Assembly (NCBI GenBank): GCA_003445125.1
Contig: DLVP01000026.1
Coordinates: forward strand, 5,388-12,658
DNA: 7,271 bases
DNA from: Oscillospiraceae bacterium
GTDB lineage: Bacteria; Bacillota; Clostridia; Oscillospirales; Ruminococcaceae
Reading direction: 5' to 3'
The position numbers and the translations under genes are program-made. Positions 1-5,786 of the stretch are shown piece after piece (positions within the stretch are counted from its first letter, which is position 1; every line of letters begins with the position of its first letter). Below the pieces are notes generated by a model. It worked only from the letters and a program-made list of their open reading frames with translations, searched no databases and had not been told where the DNA came from.

Positions 1-8
1 CAGTTGAC

Positions 9-1130
9 ATGGAAGGTCTGGGCGAGAAAATTTTCCACTCGGACAAAAAACTGAAGGTTGGTATCATCGGTACGGGCTGGATTGCAGAAGCACACATCAA
101 AGAGTACCAGAAGATGGAAGACGTTGAGGTTGTCGCACTGGCAGACCTGGTTCCCGGCAAAGCAGAAGCGTTCAAAGAGCGTTATGACGTCAAAGGTGCC
201 CGCTGCTATCTGAGCGATATGGAGATGCTGGACAACGAGAAACTGGATGCTGTCAGCGTCTGCACCTACAACGCACAGCACGCTCCCTGCACTATTCATG
301 CCCTGGAGCATGGCGTGAATGTCCTGTTGGAGAAACCGTTCACCGTTACGCTGGATGAAGCTATCGAAGTTATGAAAGCCGAGAAGAAGAGCGGCAAGAT
401 CCTGACCATCGGCTTCCAGCCGCGTATGAGCGCGAATATGCAGATGATCAAGAAAATCGTGGATTCCGGCGAGCTCGGTCAGGTGTACTACCTGCAGGCG
501 GGCGGCGGACGTCGTCACGGTATCCCGACGCCTTACGGCACGACCTTCATCGAGAAAGAGACCGGCGGCGTCGGTGCGCTGGGCGATATCGGTTCTTACT
601 CTCTGGATATGCTGCTGAATGCCGTGGGCTATCCGAAGCCGTTGACCGTTTCCGGTTACACCTCCGACTTTTTCGGCAAAGATCCGAACTATTACGGTAA
701 CCATCCGGAGTATGCGGAGAAATTCGGCGTGGATGACTTCGCAGCTGCATTTGTCCGTCTGGAAGGCGGCATCATCCTTGACTTCCGCATTTCTTGGGCA
801 ATGCACATGGACACCTGCGGCGACGCACTGATCCTCGGTACCAAGGGCGGTTTGAGAATCCCGTCCACCGAGTGCTGGAACGGCGAGTTTGATAAGCCTT
901 TGACCATCTACAAGAGCATTGGCGGACAGCCGACACAGTATCAGGTGCCGCTGCTTCCGAGAACCGATATGTTCTACCTCAAGGTTCGCTCCTTCCTGGA
1001 TGCGATCAAAGAGGGCGGCAAGGCTTCCGTTCCGTCTTCTCAGATTGTCTACAACCAGGCAATCATCGACGGTATCGCAAAATCCGCCGCACTGGGCAAA
1101 GAAGTCGAGATCGAAATTCCCGAAGTCTGA
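9..1130 (+). CDS. Gfo/Idh/MocA-family NAD(P)-dependent oxidoreductase (start uncertain, possibly 5' partial)
   Basis: This is a 373-residue cytoplasmic dehydrogenase of the Gfo/Idh/MocA family, which oxidises or reduces hydroxyls on sugars and cyclitols with NAD(P). The N-terminal Rossmann fold shows GIIGTG at residues 18-23, and the family EKP motif is E108-K109-P110, where the lysine is the usual catalytic residue. The C-terminal substrate domain carries GDIGSYSLD, with D193, G195, Y197 and D200. Most relatives have DxGxHxxD, so Tyr replaces His here, as in the glucose-fructose oxidoreductase and dihydrodiol dehydrogenase branches. The frame is open to the window edge and no ribosome binding site is visible in the 8 bases before the ATG. 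There is no other start codon before the Rossmann strand, so the true start is this ATG or further left. The next gene is another family member, which suggests a sugar-catabolic operon. Family is certain; substrate is unknown. Confidence 0.93.
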   Translation: MEGLGEKIFHSDKKLKVGIIGTGWIAEAHIKEYQKMEDVEVVALADLVPGKAEAFKERYDVKGARCYLSDMEMLDNEKLDAVSVCTYNAQHAPCTIHALEHGVNVLLEKPFTVTLDEAIEVMKAEKKSGKILTIGFQPRMSANMQMIKKIVDSGELGQVYYLQAGGGRRHGIPTPYGTTFIEKETGGVGALGDIGSYSLDMLLNAVGYPKPLTVSGYTSDFFGKDPNYYGNHPEYAEKFGVDDFAAAFVRLEGGIILDFRISWAMHMDTCGDALILGTKGGLRIPSTECWNGEFDKPLTIYKSIGGQPTQYQVPLLPRTDMFYLKVRSFLDAIKEGGKASVPSSQIVYNQAIIDGIAKSAALGKEVEIEIPEV

Positions 1131-1140
1131 TAGACACGAA

Positions 1141-1171
1141 GTTGTCACGCGGCAGTATGCCGCGTGACAAC
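1141..1171 (+). other. Perfect 14-bp hairpin between the two oxidoreductase genes
   Basis: The left arm GTTGTCACGCGGCA (1141-1154) is exactly complementary to the right arm at 1158-1171, with a 3-base loop GTA. It starts 11 bases after the upstream stop codon and ends 26 bases before the downstream ATG. The bases after it are GTATTTCAG, so there is no real T run and it is a poor intrinsic terminator. A 3'-end stabiliser, RNA processing site or attenuator that sets the ratio of the two proteins fits as well. The structure is seen in the sequence; the role is inferred. Confidence 0.75.
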
Positions 1172-1182
1172 GTATTTCAGTG

Positions 1183-1189
1183 AAAAGGA
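1183..1189 (+). promoter_or_regulatory. Ribosome binding site that fixes the start of the second oxidoreductase
   Basis: AAAAGGA lies 8 bases before the ATG at 1198. The in-frame GTG at 1180 overlaps this site and has no site of its own, so the longer reading with six extra N-terminal residues is unlikely. Confidence 0.75.
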
Positions 1190-1197
1190 TGTTTCCT

Positions 1198-2253
1198 ATG
1201 AAAAAAACCAGAATTGCCGTGATCGGCTACGGCGGACAGGGCAAATGGCACTGCAACCAGCTTCTCAAGAGCGACGTGGCAGAGCTTGCCGGTACGTTTG
1301 ATATCGATCCTGAAAAGCAAAAACAGGCACACGATGCCGGAATTTTCACCTATGATTCCTTTGAGGCAGTGCTTGCCGATCCGACGGTGGAAGCTGTCAC
1401 GGTCGTCACACCGAACAATTGCCATAAGGATCTGGTGATCCGCGCACTGCAAGCGGGAAAGAACGTCATTTGCGAAAAGCCGGTCGAAATGTCGGTAGCG
1501 GCGTTTGATGAGATGGCGGACGCTGCCGCAAAGAGCGGCAAAGTGTTCACCGTGCATCAGAACCGCCGTTGGGACGTGGATTTTCTGGCGATGAAGAGCA
1601 TTGCGCAAAGCGGAGAAATCGGCGACCTGCTGAATATCGAGTCTCGTGTTCACGGTTCGCGCGGTATCCCCAGCGACTGGCGCTGCCATAAACAGTACGG
1701 CGGCGGCATGATGCTTGACTGGGGTGTGCATATGATCGACCAGCTGCTGCAGATTACGGGAAAAGACAACCGGATTCGCCGTGTCTGGTGCGAAACCACG
1801 CACTATACCAATAGTGAGGTGGATGACGGCTTCAACCTTCGCCTGTTTTTTGAAAACGGCGCGAAGGCGTGCATTGAACTCGGAACCTATAATTTCCTTG
1901 CTCTGCCCCGCTTTTATATGCAGTGCAAGCAGGGAACCGCAATGATCACCGATTGGCGTGAAAATGCGAAGGTGGCAAAACTCAAGGCATGGAACGAAAA
2001 GGATGTGCTGCCCGAGGAATTTGCGTCCGGCATCACCAAAACCATGGCGGCGCGCGATTCGATTACGCTGGACACCTATGAAGCACCGCGCCCGACATCG
2101 GATGTTCATGATTTCTACCGCAACTTCTGCAAAGCCGTTCACGGCGAAGCGAAGCCGATCGTTCAGATCAGCGAAGTTCGCCGCGTGCTGCAGGTCATGG
2201 AAGCAGCGTTCGAGTCGGATCGCCTGCATCAGAGCATAGAAACGAATATCTGA
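1198..2253 (+). CDS. Gfo/Idh/MocA-family NAD(P)-dependent oxidoreductase
   Basis: This 351-residue cytoplasmic sugar or cyclitol dehydrogenase has the complete family signature. The protein begins MKKTRIAVIGYGGQG, so the nucleotide-binding strand and glycine loop (G10, G12, G13, G15) start almost at once, as is usual. The EKP motif is E93-K94-P95. The catalytic motif DWGVHMID (D174, G176, H178, D181) is the canonical DxGxHxxD, unlike the Tyr variant in the upstream gene. The start was chosen from an AAAAGGA site 8 bases upstream. The protein is clearly diverged from its neighbour, so the pair is not a recent duplication. Two such enzymes in tandem often act in sequence, for example one oxidising and one reducing a keto-sugar intermediate; that is inference. 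It is the last gene of the rightward group and is followed by a terminator candidate. The substrate cannot be assigned. Confidence 0.95.
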   Translation: MKKTRIAVIGYGGQGKWHCNQLLKSDVAELAGTFDIDPEKQKQAHDAGIFTYDSFEAVLADPTVEAVTVVTPNNCHKDLVIRALQAGKNVICEKPVEMSVAAFDEMADAAAKSGKVFTVHQNRRWDVDFLAMKSIAQSGEIGDLLNIESRVHGSRGIPSDWRCHKQYGGGMMLDWGVHMIDQLLQITGKDNRIRRVWCETTHYTNSEVDDGFNLRLFFENGAKACIELGTYNFLALPRFYMQCKQGTAMITDWRENAKVAKLKAWNEKDVLPEEFASGITKTMAARDSITLDTYEAPRPTSDVHDFYRNFCKAVHGEAKPIVQISEVRRVLQVMEAAFESDRLHQSIETNI

Positions 2254-2278
2254 CCGCAAACCGAATGTTCCGAAAAAC

Positions 2279-2304
2279 AAACTTTCGGCAACCGGCGGAA
2301 GTTT
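2279..2304 (+). terminator. Candidate bidirectional intrinsic terminator after the oxidoreductases
   Basis: A 9-bp stem, AAACTTTCG (2279-2287) with CGGAAGTTT (2296-2304, one G-T pair), closes an 8-base loop 25 bases after the stop codon at 2253. Read on plus it continues into a short T run (2302-2305). Read on minus it continues as GTTTTTCG (2278-2271). The T runs are short, so strength is uncertain, but the place between converging genes suits termination in both directions. Confidence 0.5.
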
Positions 2305-2314
2305 TCACGGAATT

Positions 2315-2353
2315 GAAGCCCCGGCGTGACCGTAACGGCCACGCCGGGGCTTC
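2315..2353 (+). other. GC-rich perfect 14-bp hairpin without T tail
   Basis: GAAGCCCCGGCGTG (2315-2328) pairs exactly with 2340-2353. After one A-C mismatch the stem continues with CCG/CGG around a TAA loop. No T run follows on either strand, so it is not a textbook terminator. It may be a back-up terminator, a stable 3' RNA end or a block to exonucleases for the oxidoreductase transcript. Confidence 0.6.
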
Positions 2354-2405
2354 GGTAGAAATCCGTTGAGCAATACAGATGAAAACATACCCTCTGCCGT
2401 TGTGC

Positions 2406-2454
2406 TGTACCGCAGAGAAAACAAACGCAGAAATCCAGTTTTCAAAACCGAAAG
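2406..2454 (+). repeat. 49-bp imperfect direct repeat, copy A
   Basis: It starts TGTACCGCAGAGAAAACAAA and includes the near-palindrome GTTTTCAAAAC. It matches copy B at 2773-2821, in the same orientation, at 38 of 49 positions by hand alignment without gaps. Identity is strongest in the first 20 bases and in the palindrome, and lowest between them. On the minus strand both copies read FVFSAVQ in one frame, which is a by-product of the repeat and not a gene. Confidence 0.75.
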
Positions 2455-2498
2455 TCCGCACTTTTGCTTTCTGTTGCAGTGCAGTGCGTCAACGATTG

Positions 2499-2559
2499 CC
2501 TTCCTCCGGGAGGAAGGTGGCACGCGTAAGCGTGACGAAAGGAGCCCGCGGGACTGAAA
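2499..2559 (+). repeat. Two-hairpin intergenic repeat R1 (identical to R3, related to R2)
   Basis: Hairpin 1 is CCTTCCTCC-G-GGAGGAAGG (2499-2517). After TGG comes hairpin 2, CACGC-GTAA-GCGTG (2521-2534), then ACGAAAGGAG, the 8-base palindrome CCCGCGGG (2545-2552), and ACTGAAA. All 61 bases recur as the reverse complement at 7211-7271. Weaker similarity continues past the end of the identical block, roughly 15-16 of the next 22 bases. It lies on the same strand as the oxidoreductases, downstream of them. I recall similar elements between genes in gut Clostridia, but its function is not known to me. Confidence 0.9.
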
Positions 2560-2693
2560 GGCGGCTGAAAGCGGTGGTTTTGACCTTCGGAATTGAATCA
2601 ATTTTTTTGTTTCAAAATTTTTGCAATAGCTTCAAGTTTGAGAAAATGTTGGTCGTGCATTTTTGCTAAAACCGAAAGCGGCAGGAAGACGCA

Positions 2694-2748
2694 AGTCTCG
2701 CATTCTCCTTCAGTCGCCTTCGGCGACAGCTCCCTCTCGGAGGGAGCC
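2694..2748 (-). repeat. Diverged two-hairpin repeat R2, inverted relative to R1
   Basis: Read on minus, it has hairpin 1 GCTCCCTC-CGA-GAGGGAGC (2747-2729), then TG overlapping hairpin 2 GTCGCC-GAA-GGCGAC (2727-2713), then TGAAGGAG and a GCGAGACT tail. R1 has the same order with GCGGGACT in the tail. Hairpin 1 matches R1 at 14 of 19 positions. Four of the five differences form two paired swaps (first:last G:C versus C:G; fourth:sixteenth C:G versus T:A), and the fifth lies beside the loop. It is in the sense direction of the leftward ABC transporter gene, beyond its 3' end. Confidence 0.8.
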
Positions 2749-2772
2749 TTTGATTTGTGCGATTTTTTCCTT

Positions 2773-2821
2773 TGTACCGCAGAAAAAACAAATGTAAAAT
2801 ACGGGTTTTCAAAACCTTCAG
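2773..2821 (+). repeat. 49-bp imperfect direct repeat, copy B
   Basis: This is the partner of copy A, with 38 of 49 bases identical. Its centre is the perfect 13-base palindrome GGTTTT-C-AAAACC (2804-2816); copy A has AGTTTT on the left side. It lies 24 bases to the right of R2, while copy A lies 44 bases to the left of R1. Each two-hairpin repeat therefore has one such module on its hairpin-1 side, though the module is in direct orientation next to R1 and inverted next to R2. Confidence 0.75.
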
Positions 2822-2883
2822 AGCCGAACCCTGCGGCATTTTGACATAACCGTTTTTCTCTGCGACAGCCGATCATTCGGAAA

Positions 2884-2913
2884 GCGCCGCCCTCCGCACG
2901 CGGAGGGCGGCGC
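2884..2913 (-). terminator. 3' hairpin of the ABC transporter gene, probable terminator
   Basis: GCGCCGCCCTCCGC (2884-2897) is exactly complementary to 2900-2913. In practice this is a 13-bp stem with a CACG/CGTG tetraloop. It begins 19 bases beyond the leftward stop codon at 2933. On minus it is followed by TTTCC only, so the stem is very strong but the T tail is weak. The position and strength support a 3'-end role. Confidence 0.55.
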
Positions 2914-2932
2914 AAAAATCCAAGAGGAAAAA

Positions 2933-5620
2933 TCAGCGGTTGCGAATTGCGTCGATCGGACGTTTGGACGCGATTTTTTTCACCGGGAAGAAGCTGGCAA
3001 TCAACGCCACCAGCAGGCTCACCGCAAACAGCAGCAGGCACTGGCGCACGCCGAAATTCAGCACCGTGACCAGAATCCCGTAGTGATTGCGGATCACGTA
3101 GTTGATGAATGCCGTGACCGCGCAGGTTCCCGCAGCGGAAAGCACGAAGTTGATCATCGCAATCAGGAAACTCTCGGAGAAGAAAATGCGGAACACGTCG
3201 TTGCTGCGCGAACCGATTGCCCGCAGGATTCCGATTTCCTGCTTTTTATAGGCAATGCTCGTGCCGATGAAGTTGGCAAGCATCAGCGCGGCAAACACGG
3301 CAAAACCGATGCCGACATACAAAAACACGCGGGAGAAAAGCTTCAGAATTTCGTGCACGGTGTCCAGCTCGAACGTGACGGCGTTGCACAGCTCGGGGCG
3401 GGTGTCTCCCGTCTCGTCATAGCAGGTTTCCACCACTTTGCGCACCCCTGCCGCCGTGTCGGGCATCCGTCCTACCGCGAAGGAGTACACCCCACCCGGC
3501 GCATCGGCGGCGCACTGATCGTACATCGCGTCGTCCACAATCACCGTGCGCGGATAGGCGGACGTGTAACCGACCACCTTTGCCTCGGCGTCGTTGCAGA
3601 CCGTGCGCAGGGTGGTGAGGGCTTTGAACATCGCCGTATAATCGGGCTGATCGTCCTTAAAATAGCGGCTGTTGTTTCCGTTGTCGAAGCCGAAGCTCAG
3701 GCTGTCGTCGTCGATGCAGGCAATGAACTCGCCGGGTGCCAGCGTCGTTTTCTCGCCGTCAAGCCACGTGACCTTGGACAAATCGATCTCCGAAAGGCGC
3801 GCCACGCGGCGGGCGTTGAAATCCACATACAGGTTGTCGCCGATGCCGTAATAGGAGGCGTACATATCGCTGTATGTCTGTTCGCTGCCGACAACGGCAG
3901 GCTGGCGGTCGAAAAAGCCCTTGCCCGTCATCATGACCGCTGCCATGCTGTAATTGCAGGCATAGGAAAATTCGCTGGACAGTGCGTATTCCACCAGCTG
4001 TTCGGCACGGGAGGTGTATTCCTTCGCTTTTCCGAGCGAACGGTAGCGGTCAAAGTCCAGTCCCGTATCGACCACGCCGACGACGGTGTAGACCTTTTCT
4101 CCGACGGTCAGCGTTTTGCCGATCATTTCCTCGGCGCTTGCCACCGGCACAAAGGTGGTACCGTCCTCGGAATAGCCGCCCTTGAAAAAGCTCTCGCAGA
4201 CGTAACGGCTGATGGCAATCTCGTCCTTTGTCCCGTCGGGAAGGCGTCCCGCAGCCAACGTCGCGCCCACGTTTTTCAGCGCGGCTTCGTCGATCTCCGC
4301 CATGCCCGTAAACGTGCTGGTGTAGATATTCCAACCGCCGTCCGCGTTCAGTGCCTCGACATCCACGTTGTCCCAAAAGCCGAGCGACTCGCTGCGCGGG
4401 GCTTTGACGCCCACCAGCGATACCTGCGTTTTTTCGGTGAAATCCGCAAGCTCCGCTTCGCTGAGCATGTTGTTGTACGACTGCCAGTACACCATGTCTC
4501 CCGACTGTACTTTCGTCGTTTTGCGCACGGAAACGTAGGGAATTTCGGTGTCGCGGATGGACTGCGTGCAGGTGTTCAGGTGGTTGTATGCTCCGAACGT
4601 GTCCGACAGTCCGAACAGCCCGAACGCCACGCAGGAGAGAAGAATCGTCATCACCAGACGGAATTTTTTGTGCTTCAGCCCGCTCGCACCGATTTTAAAC
4701 GCGCTTTTCATCGGCAGTTTGGATTTGATCAGCCGAAACGCGCCGTAGTCCGAAGAAATGCGGCTTTCGTCGGTGGGAGAAAAGGCGGAATCCGCCGTTT
4801 TCTGCGGTCGTATGACAAAGGTGCCGTCGGCGCGGGAACGCAGATAGTCGTTGATGGCGCGGCGGTCGTCTTCGGTCAGTTCATACCCTGCCGCCACGTT
4901 CACGCCGTCGTTTGTAAACTCAAGCGCGCTTTTTTCCGCCGCGCCGCCCGTGCGTTCCACGTCGCGGATCACCTTGCCGTCCGCCAGCTCGATGATGCGG
5001 TCAGCGTACCGCTCGGCAAATTCGCGGTCGTGGGAAACGACGATCACCAATTTGTCCGCTGACAGCCGTTTGAGTGTTTCAAACACCTGTTTTCCCGTCG
5101 CGGAATCCAGTGCACCGCTTGGTTCGTCCGCCATGATGATCTCGGGATTTTTCACCAGCGCGCGGGCAATGGCGACCCGCTGTTTCTGCCCGCCCGAAAG
5201 CTCGCTCGGCTTGCGGTTGCCGAGTCCTTCCAGATCCACCTGCTGCAAAATACGGTTGATTTCCTCGTTTTCGGCGCGCCGCCCCTGCAATTCGATTGCA
5301 AGCGCGATATTCGCCCCGACGGTGAAATCCTCCAGCACGTTGTATTCCTGAAAAATAAACCCGACATAGGTGTTGCGGTAGGAATCAAAGTACGCTTGGG
5401 AAAAATCCTTGGCGCAAACGCCCTTGACGTAGATTTCCCCCTCATCGGCGCGGTCAAGCCCGCCTAAGAGATTCAGCAGCGTGGATTTTCCGCTTCCCGA
5501 TTTTCCCAGCAGAAACACCATGCCTTTCTGCGGAAATTTCAGTGAAATTCCGTCCACGGCACGCACCGCGACGCCTTTTTTCGGTTGATAAATTTTGGTC
5601 AGATTTCTGACTTCCAGCAT
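2933..5620 (-). CDS. ABC transporter, fused ATPase and MacB/FtsX-type permease
   Basis: This 895-residue membrane protein joins an ATPase and a permease of the mechanotransmission (type VII, MacB-like) class. The ATPase (residues 1-220) shows Walker A GKSGSGKST (39-47), Q-loop Q91, signature LSGGQ (141-145), Walker B IIMADE (161-166), D-loop ALD (170-172) and switch H197; all are intact. A linker leads to the first membrane segment (about 320-342). An external domain follows (about 343-760) with eight cysteines, then an FtsX-type end with three segments (about 764-790, 816-843, 860-880) and the cytoplasmic KKQEIGILRAIGS loop. MacB has the same order but is about 650 residues; the extra length is in the external domain. 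The start is the ATG at 5620, with AAGGAGG 7 bases upstream. No MacA-like partner or two-component system is in the window. Likely roles are peptide or lipoprotein export, or antibiotic-peptide sensing; the substrate is unknown. Confidence 0.95.
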   Translation of the reverse strand: MLEVRNLTKIYQPKKGVAVRAVDGISLKFPQKGMVFLLGKSGSGKSTLLNLLGGLDRADEGEIYVKGVCAKDFSQAYFDSYRNTYVGFIFQEYNVLEDFTVGANIALAIELQGRRAENEEINRILQQVDLEGLGNRKPSELSGGQKQRVAIARALVKNPEIIMADEPSGALDSATGKQVFETLKRLSADKLVIVVSHDREFAERYADRIIELADGKVIRDVERTGGAAEKSALEFTNDGVNVAAGYELTEDDRRAINDYLRSRADGTFVIRPQKTADSAFSPTDESRISSDYGAFRLIKSKLPMKSAFKIGASGLKHKKFRLVMTILLSCVAFGLFGLSDTFGAYNHLNTCTQSIRDTEIPYVSVRKTTKVQSGDMVYWQSYNNMLSEAELADFTEKTQVSLVGVKAPRSESLGFWDNVDVEALNADGGWNIYTSTFTGMAEIDEAALKNVGATLAAGRLPDGTKDEIAISRYVCESFFKGGYSEDGTTFVPVASAEEMIGKTLTVGEKVYTVVGVVDTGLDFDRYRSLGKAKEYTSRAEQLVEYALSSEFSYACNYSMAAVMMTGKGFFDRQPAVVGSEQTYSDMYASYYGIGDNLYVDFNARRVARLSEIDLSKVTWLDGEKTTLAPGEFIACIDDDSLSFGFDNGNNSRYFKDDQPDYTAMFKALTTLRTVCNDAEAKVVGYTSAYPRTVIVDDAMYDQCAADAPGGVYSFAVGRMPDTAAGVRKVVETCYDETGDTRPELCNAVTFELDTVHEILKLFSRVFLYVGIGFAVFAALMLANFIGTSIAYKKQEIGILRAIGSRSNDVFRIFFSESFLIAMINFVLSAAGTCAVTAFINYVIRNHYGILVTVLNFGVRQCLLLFAVSLLVALIASFFPVKKIASKRPIDAIRNR

Positions 5621-5627
5621 CAAACCC

Positions 5628-5634
5628 CCTCCTT
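5628..5634 (-). promoter_or_regulatory. Strong ribosome binding site of the ABC transporter gene
   Basis: AAGGAGG, continued by GGG, lies 7 bases before the ATG at 5620. This excludes the longer frame that begins at 5671, whose start codon would overlap the -35 box and which has no site of its own. Confidence 0.9.
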
Positions 5635-5642
5635 CTGCCTTT

Positions 5643-5671
5643 AGTGTAGCCAAATTTTCCCCGCCTGTCAA
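5643..5671 (-). promoter_or_regulatory. Promoter of the ABC transporter gene (sigma-A type)
   Basis: On minus, the -35 box is a perfect TTGACA (5671-5666). A 17-base spacer follows, then -10 TACACT (5648-5643), which matches TATAAT at four of six positions. Transcription should start near 5636, only a few bases before the ribosome binding site, which gives an unusually short leader of about 16 bases. That leaves no room for a riboswitch or attenuator, so control is probably at initiation. Confidence 0.75.
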
Positions 5672-5686
5672 CCGACTTCGCCGTTT

Positions 5687-5712
5687 CTTAAGGATTCTTA
5701 AACGAAACTTAA
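5687..5712 (-). promoter_or_regulatory. Three TTAAG boxes, candidate response-regulator operator
   Basis: On minus, TTAAG occurs at 5712-5708, 5701-5697 and 5691-5687, at steps of 11 and 10 bp, so all three face the same side of the helix. The last box lies 15 bases upstream of the -35 of the ABC promoter, and the rightward -35 region begins about 10 bases from the first box. Tandem direct repeats at this spacing are typical of OmpR/PhoB-family response regulators, which often control ABC transporters of this class in Bacillota. The boxes are seen; the regulator is inferred and not encoded in the window. Confidence 0.55.
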
Positions 5713-5721
5713 AAAGCCCCC

Positions 5722-5750
5722 TTTCCTTTCGACGAAATTTGTGCTATAAT
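5722..5750 (+). promoter_or_regulatory. Extended -10 promoter of the hydrolase-phosphatase operon
   Basis: A perfect extended -10, TGCTATAAT, spans 5742-5750. The best -35 at 17-base spacing is TTTCCT (5722-5727), which is weak, as is common when the TGn extension is present. Transcription should start near 5757, giving a leader of about 30 bases. Confidence 0.8.
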
Positions 5751-5774
5751 ACTCTATTATAACTTGCGGACATT

Positions 5775-5779
5775 GGAGG
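5775..5779 (+). promoter_or_regulatory. Ribosome binding site that favours a GTG start
   Basis: GGAGG at 5775-5779 is only one base from the ATG at 5781, too close for normal initiation. It is 7 bases from the in-frame GTG at 5787, which is the usual optimum. The site therefore points to GTG as the start. Confidence 0.7.
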
Positions 5780-5786
5780 AATGACT

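Larger units (their letters stand above)
2254..2932. other. Gene-free convergent intergenic region, mosaic of repeats and hairpins
   Basis: About 680 bp lie between the 3' ends of a plus-strand and a minus-strand gene. Reading frames here are short, lack ribosome binding sites and run through the repeats, so I see no protein gene. From left to right it holds a bidirectional terminator candidate (2279-2304), a GC-rich hairpin (2315-2353), repeat copy A (2406-2454), two-hairpin repeat R1 (2499-2559), an AT-rich stretch (about 2591-2670), an inverted diverged repeat R2 (2694-2748), repeat copy B (2773-2821), and a 3' hairpin for the minus-strand gene (2884-2913). The AT-rich stretch contains AATTGA-A-TCAATT (2591-2603) followed by a T run, which is a weak plus-strand terminator shape. 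No transposase, tRNA or attachment-site pattern is visible. Confidence 0.8.

Noticed and set aside
1180..1197. GTG at 1180 as start of the second oxidoreductase
   Set aside because: It overlaps the ribosome binding site used by the ATG at 1198 and adds residues before the normal Rossmann start.
1177..2280. 367-codon open frame on the minus strand
   Set aside because: It is antisense to the second oxidoreductase, of low-complexity composition and without a recognised motif or start signal.
2499..2559. CRISPR-like array
   Set aside because: The R and A/B repeats are not regularly spaced, occur in both orientations, and there are no uniform spacers or cas genes.
2366..2669. Short plus-strand frames that would make basic peptides
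   Set aside because: They run through copy A and R1, and have no convincing ribosome site; the peptide text is set by the repeat.
2598..3041. 147-codon minus-strand frame across the intergenic region
   Set aside because: Its N-terminal third is out of frame over the end of the ABC gene and the rest is translated repeat (R2 and copy B), a typical spurious protein.
3083..5062. Very long open frame (659 codons) on the plus strand
   Set aside because: It is antisense to the ABC transporter, whose motifs are unmistakable. Its translation is rich in His, Arg, Val and Ala with no recognisable domain, and it has no promoter or ribosome site that I can see. It is a shadow caused by biased third positions.
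5621..5671. Longer N-terminus for the ABC transporter beginning at 5671
   Set aside because: The added 17 residues are encoded by the promoter and ribosome site, and the ATPase domain starts normally at 5620.
5621..5786. Riboswitch or tRNA-like leader in the divergent control region
   Set aside because: The region is about 165 bp, both predicted leaders are about 30 bases or less, and no conserved riboswitch core or long stem is visible.
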